From Emydura subglobosa (lineage: Eukaryota > Chordata > Testudines > Chelidae), in contig ML680055.1 in assembly GCA_007922225.1 (NCBI GenBank), positions 4,952,047 through 5,016,046 of the forward strand: 64,000 nt of DNA, read 5' to 3'. Positions within the stretch are counted from its first letter, which is position 1; every line of letters starts with the position of its first letter. The notes beneath the pieces were generated by a model, which made no database searches, was not told the origin of the DNA, and saw only the letters and a program-made list of their open reading frames with translations. Positions 12,441 to 24,329 of this stretch are shown one piece after another. Made by a program: the position numbers and the translations under genes.

Positions 12441-13735
12441 GCACTCGAGATGAATGCCACTCTGCCACACTCCTCTTTAGAGGAAATGGTCTGTCTAAAA
12501 TCTGCAGGCTATCTGTGTGTTTGACCAATAGGCAGGTAGCATTGATGAGTTCCCAGGGATTCCCAACAGGTTCTCCTTAACCAGAAAAATGGTAGTTATA
12601 ACATACAGATATAAAGCAAGATTGGAGGTAAAGCTGTGGACTGAGTTTGAGACCCGTCTCCAGAAAAAAGTGGTTAAGACATGAATATGTACAACAGTCC
12701 TGAGATCTTGCTAGACTGAATCATTTTTATGTTAGGTGCTTTCAGATAATTTTTCTGAAGGGTACTAAATAAATTAAACAATTGCCTGATTGGTTTGAAG
12801 TGAGTCTTGAATTTTGTCTTTGCTTTTTTACAAATTATTTGTCTAAAATTTTCCTGCTTGAAAAATTTAACCAGCTGTACCAGTTGGAATGAGACTAATT
12901 TTGCCACCCACAATAATTCATTAGTGAAATAAGGAGCTGTTTCAAGTATTCATGCATAGCCTGCCTAGAATTATTTCACTGTGACAAAAGGTCTTCAAAA
13001 AAAAAAAAAGCAAAAATATAAAGTTCACTGAATTGCGTATTAGAACAGCATACAGTAACAGAAAAAGTGTACTTAAATATCATGCTGTAGATTAGACTCA
13101 GAATTTAATTGAGAACATACAAAAGTAGAAAGGTAATTCTGCACAGCTTTCATAATTTGCATCCATATTCCATTCTGTCAAGGGAAGTCATTTATAGTAT
13201 TGGGAGACACTGTGGTCTAGTGAGTACAGCAGGTCTAGTGATCCAGCTGATCCACACGGGCTGAAATTGCACTGTAAAGATGGCAAAGTGCTGTCTGCAA
13301 AGACTCATCCCACTCCCTACTAATCAGCCCAGGACAAGCAGTGAGTGCAGAAGGCAGTGGGTGGAAGCAGTGGGAGAGTGGGCCTAAGATCACTAAAGTG
13401 AGATGTCTTGGGTCTCTCCATGGTAACCCAGTGAGTATGCCATGCAATAAAGAAGTATTGCTTTGTTTTATTTCGCATTACATTTAATAATACCCCTGTG
13501 CAACGTAGTGCATGCTGATGTAACCACATTTTATATGGGAGGGGGGAACCCAAGTAGAGAATTTACTTAGCACACTGTGCGCAGCAGACACAGATTCTAA
13601 ATGTGGTGAGGCAAAACTGTCAAGTAAAATTCCATTCATGGTAAGAATACCCTTGTCATGATGTCTGTATTTTTCCTATGTGCTTCAGAGAAGGAAGATA
13701 ACGGAATGTAACATCATAAAGTCCTCAGATGGAAG
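12441..13735. other. Unassigned AT-rich DNA
   Basis: The stretch holds no recognisable exon. A tRNA-like phrase, 'cactgtggtctagtgagtac' near 13,209, could be the head of an old MIR-like SINE, but the rest of the element cannot be traced. A run of A occurs at about 12,997-13,009. Confidence 0.4.
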
Positions 13736-13797
13736 CCTGACCCTATTGAAATCAATGAAAGTTTTGCCACTGACTTCACTGGGGGCAGAATTTCACC
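13736..13797. repeat. Short foldback repeat (CAATGGGAG palindrome family)
   Basis: The sequence 'tgaccctattgaaatcaatg' is followed by 'aaagttttgccac' and then by the complementary arm 'tgacttcactgggggcagaa' plus 'tttcacc'. This is the same design as the copies at 18,711 and 25,508, with arms of about 25 bases and mismatches. Confidence 0.6.
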
Positions 13798-14469
13798 ACC
13801 GGACTCCATCAAATAGGCAGTTTTTGATGAGAAGTCACATGCAACATGCAGTGGCTCACTGCAAACAGACAGTGTTTTGTAAAAACTCAGCATTCCCAGG
13901 TGCATGGTGTGTGAAGGAGGAGTTAAGAGATGGTTGGAAGCCCAGACTAGGTTGAGCCCAGTCATTCTGATACAGACCCTGAAGGCTGAAGTCACAGTCC
14001 GTATGCACCTATGATGGCTGACACCAAGGATAGAAGAGGGGGTCTGCAGAGGTAATAGAACATGTTGCACTATAACTTGAGCTCATGATCTGGGCTGTGG
14101 AGCTAGGGACTGCAATAGACTCAGTCTCTGCGGATTGGGCCCAGAAGGGAACATGTGTAGTCCATGGTGTGTTACAGAGTCACAGTGACTAGTAACAGGG
14201 GAGGCAACTTACACAAGCTCCAACATGGCTTAAACTGCACCATGCTAATGCACTTGTAGAGTGGGCAGTGTGTTGAGGAGGGTGCTACATGCCACTTTAT
14301 CACCATTCAGGCATTTCTATTTACACAGGCGGATCCCTTATTCCTAGACTCTTCTCCTGAGCAGTTGACAGTGCCATTCACATCACCTTCCTCTGCAAGA
14401 GCTGGGGTAGCCATGTTGCAAGTGGATGAGCTTTTCCCTAACTGTAAAAGACTGCACTTTTCCCCTTAT

Positions 14470-14640
14470 GTGCAGGACTCGGGGTGTCCAGGCCCCTGGT
14501 TCTATCCCATCTCTGCCATTGCTTTGCTCTGTGACCTTTTCTGTTCCCATGTCATGGTGATGGCAGTGTTTCACAGGTTCATGTTTGTAAAGAGCCCTGA
14601 GCTCCTCAGACAGAAGGTGCTAAAAGTGTGAAGTATTATT
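14470..14640 (+). repeat. MIR-like SINE, plus orientation
   Basis: The central part 'ctggttctatcccatctctg' with 'ccattgctttgctctgtgacc' corresponds to the 'ggttcaattcc...gctgtgtgacctt' core of MIR/CORE-type SINEs. The 3' end 'gctcctcagacagaaggtgc' followed by 'taaaagtgtgaagtattatt' corresponds to the 'gatcctcggatgaaaggcgctatataagtgcaaagtattatt' style tail. It is old and diverged. Confidence 0.6.
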
Positions 14641-16088
14641 CATCTGTACTTTAGCAGAACAGGTTCTGCATACACACTTTTTGGTGGAGTTTTTGTGGTG
14701 GTTAATTCTAAGAATACACTTGTTTTAACTCAGTGTAATCCCTCACACAAAAGAGCCTATCTGATATCCACCACCCTTCCATCTGAGGGCTGATGAGACT
14801 AGCAAACCTGTTAACGCCACTCCTGAATCAGTCAGCAGGATGAATGGCTGGAGGCAGTACCGTATCCTTAGAGGCTCATCATGCTGACTCCATAGCAATC
14901 CCAGCTTCTGGAGCTGAATTCCTTTTCATTATGCTGTCTATTGCAATACAGTTATAGGAGCTGCTCCCAGTCCTACCTGCTTCTGATTTTATCTACATGC
15001 TAACAATCACTTCTGTTGCAGGGCAAAAACACTGGTGGCACTCAAATGTGGCATTCACTGTTTGGCTCCTGCTTGTTACAGGTTAAATCCCACAGCTTTA
15101 ACTCTGACTTGCTCCAGAAGGACCTGGTCTAGCTTATGCCTCACTCTGAGCAGAACCATATTAACTGCATAAGGTGATTCTGCTGTGAAACTCTGTGCTG
15201 AGGCCACCAAATAATTAATGTTGGAAACAGATGGGATTTATCTGTATGTTCAGATATGGCATACTAAACCCCTTCAGACCTGCTTTGGCACTTTTATGGC
15301 TCCTTTATGAACTTAGGTGTTTTCCTAAGAAGACTGATTATTTTAAATTAAGGAATAAAGTGGACATTATCATGATAAAAGGCATAGCTAGGGAATGGCA
15401 AAGTCCTTTTAATATGGAACAAGAATGTATACTTTGAAAGGAATTACTTATTATTAGAGACTTCTGAAAGATGGGCATGAAATTAATAGTTGTCATTTTC
15501 ATTACCGCTTTGACAGTCTGCATTCTTTTTCTTTCAGGCAAGATGGTTGCTAGGGCTTTGTAGTGAATAACCTTTTCTGTGTTCAGTTCAAGGCTGAGTA
15601 TAATTACTTTATAATTTTGGCTCCCAGGCCATTTTAGACAGCTCTTTCAGAAAAAAAGCTCATCTGCTGCAAACTGCCCTCATTCAGCTGCCCTTCATAA
15701 GGATGTCAGTACAAATGCAAAGGATGCTCTGTGTCCCGCCTCATCACTTGCACATGGTGTATTTGTCAGGCTCCAGTTACTGTCCAACACACTGAGATGA
15801 ATAGGGACTTGACATTGTTAAAAGCTGGCATTGATTGACTCAAGAGTGAAGTCCCCAATCAAGGTATGTATCTGGTTTAATAGCATAATAGTCATGTATA
15901 AATAAGAGATGGAGGAAGACAGCTAATGAAAACGAAGAACTTGGGCATACTGTACGGGTGGTTAAAGTTGACACCCCCAGTCACCTATGAATCATTGGGC
16001 TGATCAAACAAACTTAATCCCACATGTCAACAAAGTTACTCTTGCATGTCATTCCAGTAAACTATCCCCAAATGTAATGACTTCACCT
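14641..16088. other. Unassigned DNA
   Basis: No gene or named repeat is visible. A pyrimidine tract ending in 'ctttcag' at about 15,538 precedes 'GCAAGATGGTTGCTAGGG'. This has the form of a splice acceptor, but no open frame or donor follows, so I do not call an exon. Confidence 0.4.
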
Positions 16089-16322
16089 TTCTATGGCACC
16101 TGTGATCTAAGGATCTCAAAAAGGTTTAAAAACATTAAGCCCCCGGTCTGTGTGAGATAGGCAAGTACAATTATACCCAAGTAGTTTTATACTCTCACAC
16201 TTGTGTAAATTGAGGCACAGAGAGGTTGTTGCTTGCTGTTGTGCAGTGGGTCGGTGGCAGATCCAACAATAAAATCCAAGACTCTGTTTTGTGCTAATCA
16301 GTAGGCTATCCTGCCTCACCAA
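16089..16322 (-). repeat. MIR-like SINE, minus orientation, near full length
   Basis: In plus-strand order the sequence runs through 'gatctaaggatctcaaaaag' (tail side), 'attgaggcacagagaggttg' (the antisense 'aaactgaggcacagagaggtt' core), 'gtggcagatccaacaataaa' and finally 'taggctatcctgcctcacc' (the complement of the tRNA-derived head). This order and spacing are those of an inverted MIR/CORE-SINE of about 235 bp. Confidence 0.7.
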
Positions 16323-16771
16323 ATGTCACCCGATTTTCTCAGGCTATATTTATATGATGGTTAAATCCTACATCTGTCTACCTGGCATATTCCTTACTCT
16401 CCTTACTAATTAACTCCTTGCAGGAACACAGTTAAATATGTACTGTACATCTTACTTTGTTGCTTGACTGCTGATTTCAATTTGATACTGCAGATATTTG
16501 TCCTTGCTAATTATATAGGTGTGCAAAATGTCAGAAAATCTGAACACTTAAAAAAAAAAGTTGGGTTTGTTGGAAGCTCTGAGAATGTAGTAAGTACTCC
16601 TGAAATATGATTGTTGACTAACTGGTTATCACCAGTATCTTTTTCTCTTTTTAAAACCTGGCTTTTAGAATTCCAGACTCCCTTTATTTAAGGGCTGGAA
16701 AGTGTTAAAACAAGAGAGAAACAATCTTGTTTAAGCTGTGCCTCTAACTTGGGATCCATCACATATGTATG

Positions 16772-16872
16772 GTCACCATGGCAACCATGCAGTGTTATGG
16801 GAATTCCTTTTATGGCTGATTTCCGAATCCAGGATGGCCGGAACAGGAGCCTGCAGACGGTTACCTAGCAAC
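16772..16872. promoter_or_regulatory. Pair of RFX-type X-box motifs
   Basis: Bases 16,772-16,785 read GTCACCATGGCAAC, close to the symmetric RFX consensus GTTRCC-AT-GGYAAC with one mismatch. Bases 16,860-16,872 read GTTACCTAGCAAC, a second X-box with a one-base spacer. A third half-site, GGTAAC, follows at about 16,885. RFX proteins bind such sites in promoters and enhancers of ciliary and other genes. The spacing of 88 bases and the absence of an obvious repeat around them make a regulatory element plausible. Binding is inferred. Confidence 0.5.
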
Positions 16873-17239
16873 CTGTTTCTATGCTGTGGTAACTAGGAAA
16901 TGCAGCCAGTGCAAAGTGTTTTTTAATAGAGCCTGTCATCATGGTCATATGTTCCATTCTGTTGACTTTGTCTTTTTAGTATTAAATAATTAGTATGTGA
17001 TAACACTGCAGAAAGGCTGCTGTTTTGCTTTTGTTGTCTCTCTGCCTCTTCTCACATTGACTGTTTGGTGCAGTCAGGAAAGGAAGGCAGAGACAATAGT
17101 CCATATATTTTTAAAAAATGAGAACATTCTATTCAACATGTGATGCCTACCCGTAATTAAACTGATGCCATCTGCACAGTGTGAAAGAAACACATCGTTG
17201 GCTTCTCAGGTTTGCAGCTGATCAGACTTTGTGTTTCAG

Positions 17240-17465
17240 GGTAAGTCTTGTGAGATGCAGGTGTCCAAGCCCACTTAAATGACTTGCCTAATTCCTGCTC
17301 TGATCCTGACTCCCTCTATGGCCTTACCCTCCTCCTTCCTCAGTTTTCTCACCCCTACAATTGAAATTAGGATGATAACCTCTCTCTCACAAAGGGGGGC
17401 ATGAGTTAATCCTAATACACAATTTTGAAGCTGTATGCTGAAATAAAAATGCTGTTTTACTAAAT
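17240..17465 (+). repeat. MIR-like SINE, plus orientation
   Basis: The block 'attcctgctctgatcctgac' followed by 'ctcagttttctcaccc' and 'gataacctctctctcacaaa' matches the MIR/CORE-SINE consensus order: tRNA-related part, 'cctcagtttcc', then 'tgtaaaatggggataat..acc'. It is well diverged, and the tail region at 17,420-17,465 is weak. Confidence 0.6.
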
Positions 17466-17562
17466 ACTTATACGGCCGTCATGTCATCCTCAAAGGCACC
17501 CTGTATTTGCTGTACAAATACATACAAAGATGTAGTCTATGTCCCTGAGAAACTGCAATCAA

Positions 17563-17700
17563 TGACCTTGATTCAGGGAAACCATACCTCGTCAGGAAAT
17601 TGCTTAATTTGCTTTTAAGCAAATGAGTACTCTCACTGAAGCCAACAGGGCTACTCACATGCTTAAAGTTAACTTTTCTGGAGCAATGCCTTGTAGGTAA
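17563..17700. repeat. Foldback repeat of the 'tgctta-act / tcaatggg' type
   Basis: The left arm contains 'aaattgcttaatttgctttt' and 'gagtactctcac'; the right arm contains 'gctactcacatgcttaaagt' and 'taact'. It is a diverged copy of the longer palindrome also seen at 45,246, 46,585 and 47,773, which centres on a (G)ACTTCAATGGGACTACTCA core. Confidence 0.45.
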
Positions 17701-18159
17701 AAGCCAGTGAGTTGGGGCAGAGTTGAGGCAGAGGCCATTCATGCAGATATCTCTAGCATATCCTCTGAAGTCTGTGGGTTAAGGAGGTGGAATCCCAGTG
17801 TCTTTGCTGGATGTGGGGAAGTGCATGCATGTGCACACACGACATAGCACTGTGCATACACAGCATACTGTCATATACAGAGGAATAAGCAGGAAACTCC
17901 ATGAGTTGGACCTGGTGTCACACTGACTTACGGCTTGACAATTTTAGTGAATTTTCTCATTCTTTTAGGACTTCTGAACATTAGTGGTAGAAGAGGAAAG
18001 GCCACGGTCTGCCATCACCCACAGTGGCAGCCCAACAGCCTCTCATCTTGAACCAAGTCCAAACATCAGCAAGACAGCTGACTGCATGCTGCGCTCATTC
18101 TCCTTTTTACCTGGAATAATATGTTCCTTCTCATCACATGAACCCCTGACACAACACTG

Positions 18160-18235
18160 AGGGTGACCTACTCAAATTCAGTGGCAGATCCAGAAATAGA
18201 AACCAGAATTCCTAACTTCCTGTCCCCTCTCTGCC
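18160..18235 (-). repeat. MIR-like SINE core fragment, minus orientation
   Basis: The phrase 'tcaaattcagtggcagatcc' followed by 'agaaatagaaaccagaatt' resembles the antisense MIR core 'agtcagtggcagagccaggaatagaacccagg'. Only the core is preserved. Confidence 0.55.
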
Positions 18236-18710
18236 TCCCTCTAATGTATTTTGGAAATCAACATAGGAAAATAAAAGGAAACATATTGAGCACGATGATA
18301 AAATGTGGATCACACAAGATATTGTTTATAATAAGGGTCAGCTCTCGTTTTCAAAGAAACCTAGGATTTGCTATTGGGACCATGTATCCTGGTGTGCTAC
18401 CCCTGGCAGCGGCCAGCATCTGATGCTGCAGAAAAAGACGAAAAAAACCAAAACCATGCATCTACTCTGTTGTATAATGTACATGGGTAAAATCTTTCCT
18501 GACTCATCTAGTATTATAAAGCAGAGATTCATTTACACACACCTTTGGTTGAACAGCTACAAATACTATTTTTGGTCATGAGGTTCTCTTTTCCCTTTTG
18601 AAATCAAGAGAGTCTTCCTGTAAGAGTCCAATTCACAGACAGTTATACTGTGAATTGGAGAGTTTCATTGAGGAGCTTATCCCAGATACGGCTTCACAAA
18701 ACACATCAGG

Positions 18711-18780
18711 TGAATTCCTGGCCACATTGAAGTCAATGGCAAAACTGCTATTGACTTCAGTGGGAACCAGATTTCGCCTT
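18711..18780. repeat. Short foldback repeat (CAATGGGAG palindrome family)
   Basis: The arms 'tgaattcctggccacattga' and 'agtgggaaccagatttcgcc' flank a centre 'agtcaatggcaaaactgcta' plus 'ttgactt'. This is the cleanest member of the shorter palindrome family in the window. Confidence 0.7.
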
Positions 18781-18835
18781 TAAAATCTTACTTTGGTACT
18801 GAAACCTGAGGATTCATTTGGATATTGCAGGGCAT

Positions 18836-18909
18836 ATTCTCAGGTGGTGTAAATTGACATAGCTCCCTAGACTTCAGTGGAGGTACACTGTTTTACACCA
18901 CCCGAGAAT
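18836..18909. repeat. Foldback repeat with TGTAAA/TTTACA arms
   Basis: The left arm 'attctcaggtggtgtaaa' (18,836-18,853) pairs with 'ttttacaccacccgagaat' (18,891-18,909). Between them lies 'gacttcagtggaggtacac'. It is a second hairpin type, sitting 56 bases from the one at 18,711-18,780. Confidence 0.65.
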
Positions 18910-20231
18910 CTGGTCCTTTATATCTTTCAGTTTACTTTTTAAAAGAACATATGACTTTGGCCCACAGTGATATTTAGCAGCATCCAATCCTTGTAGAAAT
19001 GACAAACTTTACATCAACACTAATGTTACTTCACATAGTCTCATGTGTCATCATTAGCATAAGATGACATTAACAAATGGCCCACATGCTTTTGTTATTT
19101 CATATTTTCTGTGATGCTGTGCTGTGCATTTACAATGTCCTTTGGGAATGCTTATTGTCAATAGAAGTAATTTCACAACACATCCGTGTAGTGATTAAGT
19201 TGTGGAAATAGATCTTTGTTCTTCTTCATTACTGGTACGAGAGTGCTGACTTCATAGCCTTGGAAATAACTGACCATAGTTATTTTCATTAGGTGTCTAT
19301 ATCCCAACCTTAATTGACATAAACAAGATTCTATAAATCCCTTAATGGAAGCCTTCATACAATTTCAGTTCAGTAAGTATGCTGTCAGCTGTAACTTGTT
19401 CTTTTAATCTTTTGCAGTGGTTGTTGGGTGTGGGACTGACATTTCTAAAGATAACAATTTTCTAGTTATCCACAGTCCGGGTACGGTGTGAGTGGATATT
19501 TACTGCTCATGAATGACCATTCCTGCCGGTCCAACTTAAAATCTATCCTTTTCTGTACTTTCAAGAGGATTCTGCCTTTATAACTATTTTTACAGATGCT
19601 AAAAAAAAATAGCGTAGCAGTGAATTAAAGGATAAATTCAATTTCTTAGGTTGCACTTTAAATACGTGATCACAGTAAGACTAGGGCTTCAAGTACTAAC
19701 ATGACAGATGGCTGCATCTTGATTATGCTATCCTACAGGCTATTTTAGTCGTACTGGATCAGATGAAAAACAGTGAGACTAACATTTGTCTTTACATTTT
19801 TCCAGAAGATTGTCACTACATATACCACATTTTCATGCCTAAATATCCAGCATTGATTGGACTCTAGGAAGAGGAAACAAGATGATAGAAAGTGACTGGG
19901 AGACAGACTAACACCACTTTGCTGGTAAAGATCCATAGTAACTGGGATGAAGCATAAACTGAAGCAATGGACAGTTCAGAATGGTGCTATCTGGTTTAAT
20001 GGTATGATGAGATATGAAGACAGTGCCTATGCAGTAAGTTTTCTTTTTTTTTAAATCTGATTTTTAAATTATACATTCCTTTTGTGTGTGATCTGAAGCA
20101 CTCTGTATTAGGTTGATAGGGAATCAGATGAATTTGAGTTACAAACTGTGACTAGCCTTTTGTTACAACCTATTTGTAATCTTATGGCCTGCTGCAATAT
20201 GCTGAGTGCACTCAACTGCCACTCAGAGGAT
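18910..20231. other. Unassigned AT-rich DNA
   Basis: No exon, RNA gene or identifiable repeat was found. Open frames are shorter than 65 codons. Confidence 0.4.
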
Positions 20232-20563
20232 CAGGCCCCTGAAAAGGGGTTTCAGGGAGGATGGAGCTAGGCTGTTCTCAATGGTAGTAGGCGACAGAAC
20301 AAGGAGCAACGGTCTCAAGTTGCAGTGGGGGAGGTCTAGGTTGGATATTAGGAAAAAAAATTTCACTAGGAGGGTGGTGAAGCACTGGAATGGGTTACCT
20401 AGGGAGGTGGTGGAATCTCCATCTTTAGAGGTTTTTAAGCTGCAGCTTGATAAAGCCCCTGGCTGGGATGATTTAGCTGAGGTTAGTCCTGCTTTGAGCA
20501 GGCGGTTGGACTAGATGACCTCCTGAGGTCCCTTCCAACCCTTATCTTCTATGATTCTGTGAT
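20232..20563 (+). repeat. 5'-truncated CR1 LINE, ORF2 C-terminus and 3' end
   Basis: An open frame through 20,514 encodes the last part of the CR1 ORF2 protein: [33 protein letters not shown] and [19 protein letters not shown] are typical. It ends at 'ttggactagatgacctcctg', and the element finishes with 'tctatgattctgtgattt', a CR1-type tail. The frame is intact over this stretch but contains no catalytic domain. The 5' truncation is the usual outcome of CR1 retrotransposition. The high similarity to a recognisable consensus suggests a comparatively young copy. Confidence 0.85.
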
Positions 20564-21700
20564 TTTTATCCCCATATTTGCTCTAATTCATGCATGTGTA
20601 TGAATAGACAAAGCTAAAGTGTGCAACTAAATCCTGTGTTGAAATCCTTGAATGTTAGATGCAATGTTATTTATGACTCTCACTATGTTTATGAAATGAG
20701 TTTAATGCTACTTCAGGGTGAATGGGGCCTAGCATCGGTATCTATACACATCAACTAGTGAAAGAATTCTCAGAGACAGGTTTTGCCACTCTTATGCACA
20801 TAGAGTATTAATAGTCAGATTTTCAAAAGTTCTCAACTCCCACAATCAGGGACAGATTTCAGAGCTCAGCACATCAGGTGCATGTTGGGAGTTGCATTCT
20901 TCTGAAAAAACTGTCCATAAGTGTCACAATGTGAGCTGCTGGGTGCTGAGCGCCTTTGAAAAATCTGACCCTAATATATTATGCAAATAATCCCTTTTAT
21001 TTAAATAGATCTGCATGCAGAATAAAGTGCTACTCAGTATGAGCATTGATGATATAATCCCACCCTCCATTTTGTGAGAATTCGCTCATTTGACTAAATT
21101 ATGTTTTCAGTCCCTATTCCCTTTGTGTGATGGTCAATCCCCCTTTGGATAACCTGAATGCAATCCAACATATATGGGAGTCTCTATTTGGAGGAATGCT
21201 GATTTAATGAGTTTTGAATCAGAGAAACACTACATTAAAAGCCAAGACATAGAGGGAGTAAGTGACTGGAAATGAGAGCCCTTCATCTAAGAAAAACAGG
21301 ACAAATATTTGTGGTGTTTTGATAGAAGATTCCTTTTCTCTGTGGTTTTAGACAGGCCTTCCTCAGACATGAAGAAATCATAGCAAGACAAAAATATACC
21401 CAGTTACTATCCATGTTAGCCCATATTTATGCACTACATGTCAGGCACAGAAAAAAAGGATTTATGACTCGTATTTCAAGGATGCTACTTCCTCTACAGA
21501 TGTTTACAGGTTGTTTTTGGAAAGATTCTCACAGTTTACAAACTGTCCACTGAATTTCCTCTGTTATTGCAGGTTCATATGATTACTCAATTCATAATTA
21601 TTACAACACTTTTTTTTTTGGCCTTCTAATTGTCACTTGTGCTTCTGCAATGCACAATTAAGCAAGAAAAGAATTTCACGATTATCTGCCTTTTTAAATA
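20564..21700. other. Unassigned AT-rich DNA
   Basis: I see no exon or named element. Near 20,815-20,960 the phrases 'tcagattttcaaaagttctc' and 'tgaaaaatctgaccctaata' are near-inverted, suggesting another old foldback repeat of about 150 bases. Confidence 0.4.
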
Positions 21701-21745
21701 AAAACAATGAGAGTTCTGAGGCACTTTAAATACTAACAAAAGCCT
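21701..21745 (+). repeat. Turtle-type SINE fragment
   Basis: The phrase 'aaaacaatgagagttctgag' followed by 'gcactttaaatactaacaaa' matches the body of the same SINE family as the copy at 8,611 ('gagagttctgtggtaccttaaagactaac'). Only about 45 bases are traceable. Confidence 0.6.
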
Positions 21746-22339
21746 TTTTAAATGTTGTTGTGGTGGTTTTTTCCTCCACTTCTGAAGAGAGTTCACAGTT
21801 TGAATGATAGCAATCTGAATATTTGAACAAGATAATTAAGTACTCAATCTTGCAGCCCTTTCACTCACCTTGGGACCACAAATGTAAATAAGGCCTGCAG
21901 GACTGGACCATTATAGGGGGAGAGGTAGTAATCTCTAAATTAGGTTGCTTAATGCTTTTATAAAAATGTCCAGCTGTTTATTTGAAGAGCTCTAGAGACT
22001 CTTCTCTTTGGAGCAGAAGCCTGAAATTCAACACTGAAATAGTCCTGAGGTCAGGAAGCATCTTTTGCTATCCCAATGAAAATCCAGTCAGATTTAGCTG
22101 GATTATAAACTGTTAAAAATGGCCATTTTCCATCTATGTTTTGCTCAGTAGAGCTATATAGAGGCTTGCTGCTAAAATTCCTCATCAGCATTGCACATGC
22201 ACAGCCATGAACAGCAGAACTTCTGGACATAATCATGGCAAATCCCAAAAGGATGTGGCCTCCTTACGAATTGAGTGCCACCCAATTGGTCTCTGCAGGG
22301 AGCTTAAGGTGGTCTAAGTATGTACAGAGGCTGCTGAAA

Positions 22340-22600
22340 ACACAGAAGCAGTTGCTGCTGTTCATGCATCAGCATCTTTTGCGTATCCTCCAGCACTATT
22401 TATGACAATGCTCAAATATTTGACAGCTGCCACTTGCTCAATGTCCTGTCCAGAGAGGTTAATATTGAGCTGATTGTAATCTGGAGCTACAATCTGTCTG
22501 ATGGTAATGGCCAGGGACTTAGTTTTATCTGGATTAATAGCAGAACCTCTGGACAGGACATAGCCAAAATACATCCTGATCCTTCTCTTGCTTAGGGATG
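22340..22600 (-). pseudogene. Non-LTR retrotransposon reverse transcriptase fragment
   Basis: The minus-strand frame 22,574-22,362 contains SAINPDKTKSLAI, then NINLSGQDIEQVAAVKYLSI and INSAGGYAKDADA. This order matches the region just after the catalytic motif of several vertebrate LINE reverse transcriptases ('L.IN..KTK.M', 'I.G..IE.V..F.YLGS.I', 'G....DI'). The catalytic part itself is absent. The clade cannot be fixed; RTE-like is plausible. Confidence 0.55.
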
Positions 22601-24329
22601 ACCACCAGGCTGAAAATCAGGAGACTGTAAGCCCTAGACTTCTTCTAGTGACCGCTGTTAAAATTCTGTGCCCTTTGTAACTCTTAATATTAAGCAAGGG
22701 TTCATACCCTATTGAGAAGTTACACATACTAGGAATAGAATACAAATCTGTAATATGGCAGACGCAAATCAGTTAGCCACACTGCCTCTTAGAAAGCACC
22801 TACAAAATCTTTGTGTTTGACTCTGCTGTCTGTAAAATCCATACACTCCCCTCCTCAATTAGCTGGACCACAGAGCAAGACAGCCTACTCCTGCAGCCTG
22901 CTGTTTTTAGTCCTTTTGCTCAAGTGCCAGAGGATTGTGCTGAAGATCCAGGGTTCAGTCTAGAGTTAGTCAGAAAATGGGATTGTGATCCTTTTGATCT
23001 TTTCAACTGATCTTTTTTATTATTTTCCACATAAATTTTTAAACCACAATTTTCATATTGTTTTTACTCCAAACAGCATTTTGTTTGCTTCTTAAAATCT
23101 AAAGATTGTCTTTTTAAAAAAAAGTTCAGATATTTTCCCCCTCCTGTGGATTTGTTTTGTTGGTTTCACCTTACTTCATTGGAAAAAGGTGGTGGGAATG
23201 TAAAAAGTGTGGGAAAGTTTTAAACAGCAAAATGTTGGAAAAGAGCGAAAGCATTGAAAGTGCAACGTTCTCTCTGATGCTATGCATTTACTGCACGCAA
23301 AAAAAGAAGTGGTTTGGTTTTTTTACAGCTATCTTGAGATAGCTATCCCAATGTAAAATACTAGTGGAGACAAGATGCAGATACTTTTTATCTCAGTATA
23401 GCTAGTCATGATCAATCCTTTGACTCCCACCTAGAGTTATTCTCAACTAACTATGTAAAAGTAAAAGCTACCTGTGCCTTCTCTCTAAGATTTTACTTTG
23501 ATAGCTGTCTACATGTAAAATCTTGCCTTTGTTGTTTGTTTGCATTGAAGACATAGCCCAAAGTAATACTTTCAATTGTGTCTTTTTCAAAGTGAAGTTG
23601 TTCCTTTTTCTCTGCAAGTGTTCCAAAACTTGCAATGTTTTTCCATGCTTTTAGTGTTTCCAAATGGCAAACGTTAGAAAATGGTAAAGTAGGAGAGGGA
23701 AAAAACACTTTTTTCACAAAATCTTGAAAAAAATTTGGAAAGTTAAACAGTTTACTTGATCTCAACATTTTCTCATGAAAAATGTCAATTTTATAAAAAT
23801 CTATCAGCAGAGTTTTTCTCACCCAGCTCTAGTTCAGTCTCCGAAGCATGAGAGGACAAAGGTGTTTACAATTGTATATATTTTTAAAAAATATTCTCTA
23901 AGAAATTATATACATATATTTTAAAAGGGAAAAGAATGTTTTTAAAGTTGCAAAATTAAGCACTTGAAAGTCAGGAAATTCTTGGGCCCAATTCTATTTT
24001 GCGTTACATATTCTGTCATTATTTACACCAGTGTAAATGAGTGGAAGACGGTACTGCTCTAATCTGGTAACATCTTACTGAGTCTGAACTGGTGCAAATA
24101 ACTACAGAAGGTGCAGGGGGAACTGGGACTCAAGTGCTGATTGTCATCTTTTCATTATAGCTATAACACACTTGCCTGCAGTTGCATATTTACATGGTTC
24201 TATCAAAGAATCTAGCGGTAGAGGTAAATTACATTCAATGAAGCCACAGCAGACATGGTTAAATTACTGATGTAAAGCACATTTCACATTTTTACAATAG
24301 TGAATGTATTTGTCATGAACTCTTAATAA
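22601..24329. other. Unassigned AT-rich DNA
   Basis: There is no supported gene. A foldback-like phrase, 'ttacaccagtgtaaatgagt', near 24,024 belongs to the same loose class of palindromic repeats as 18,836-18,909. The minus-strand open frame at 23,493-23,822 (109 codons, lysine- and phenylalanine-rich) lies in AT-rich DNA and has no recognisable motif. Confidence 0.4.

Noticed and set aside
15530..15560. Splice-acceptor-like 'ctttctttcag' followed by an ATG
   Set aside because: No open frame of useful length and no matching donor nearby.
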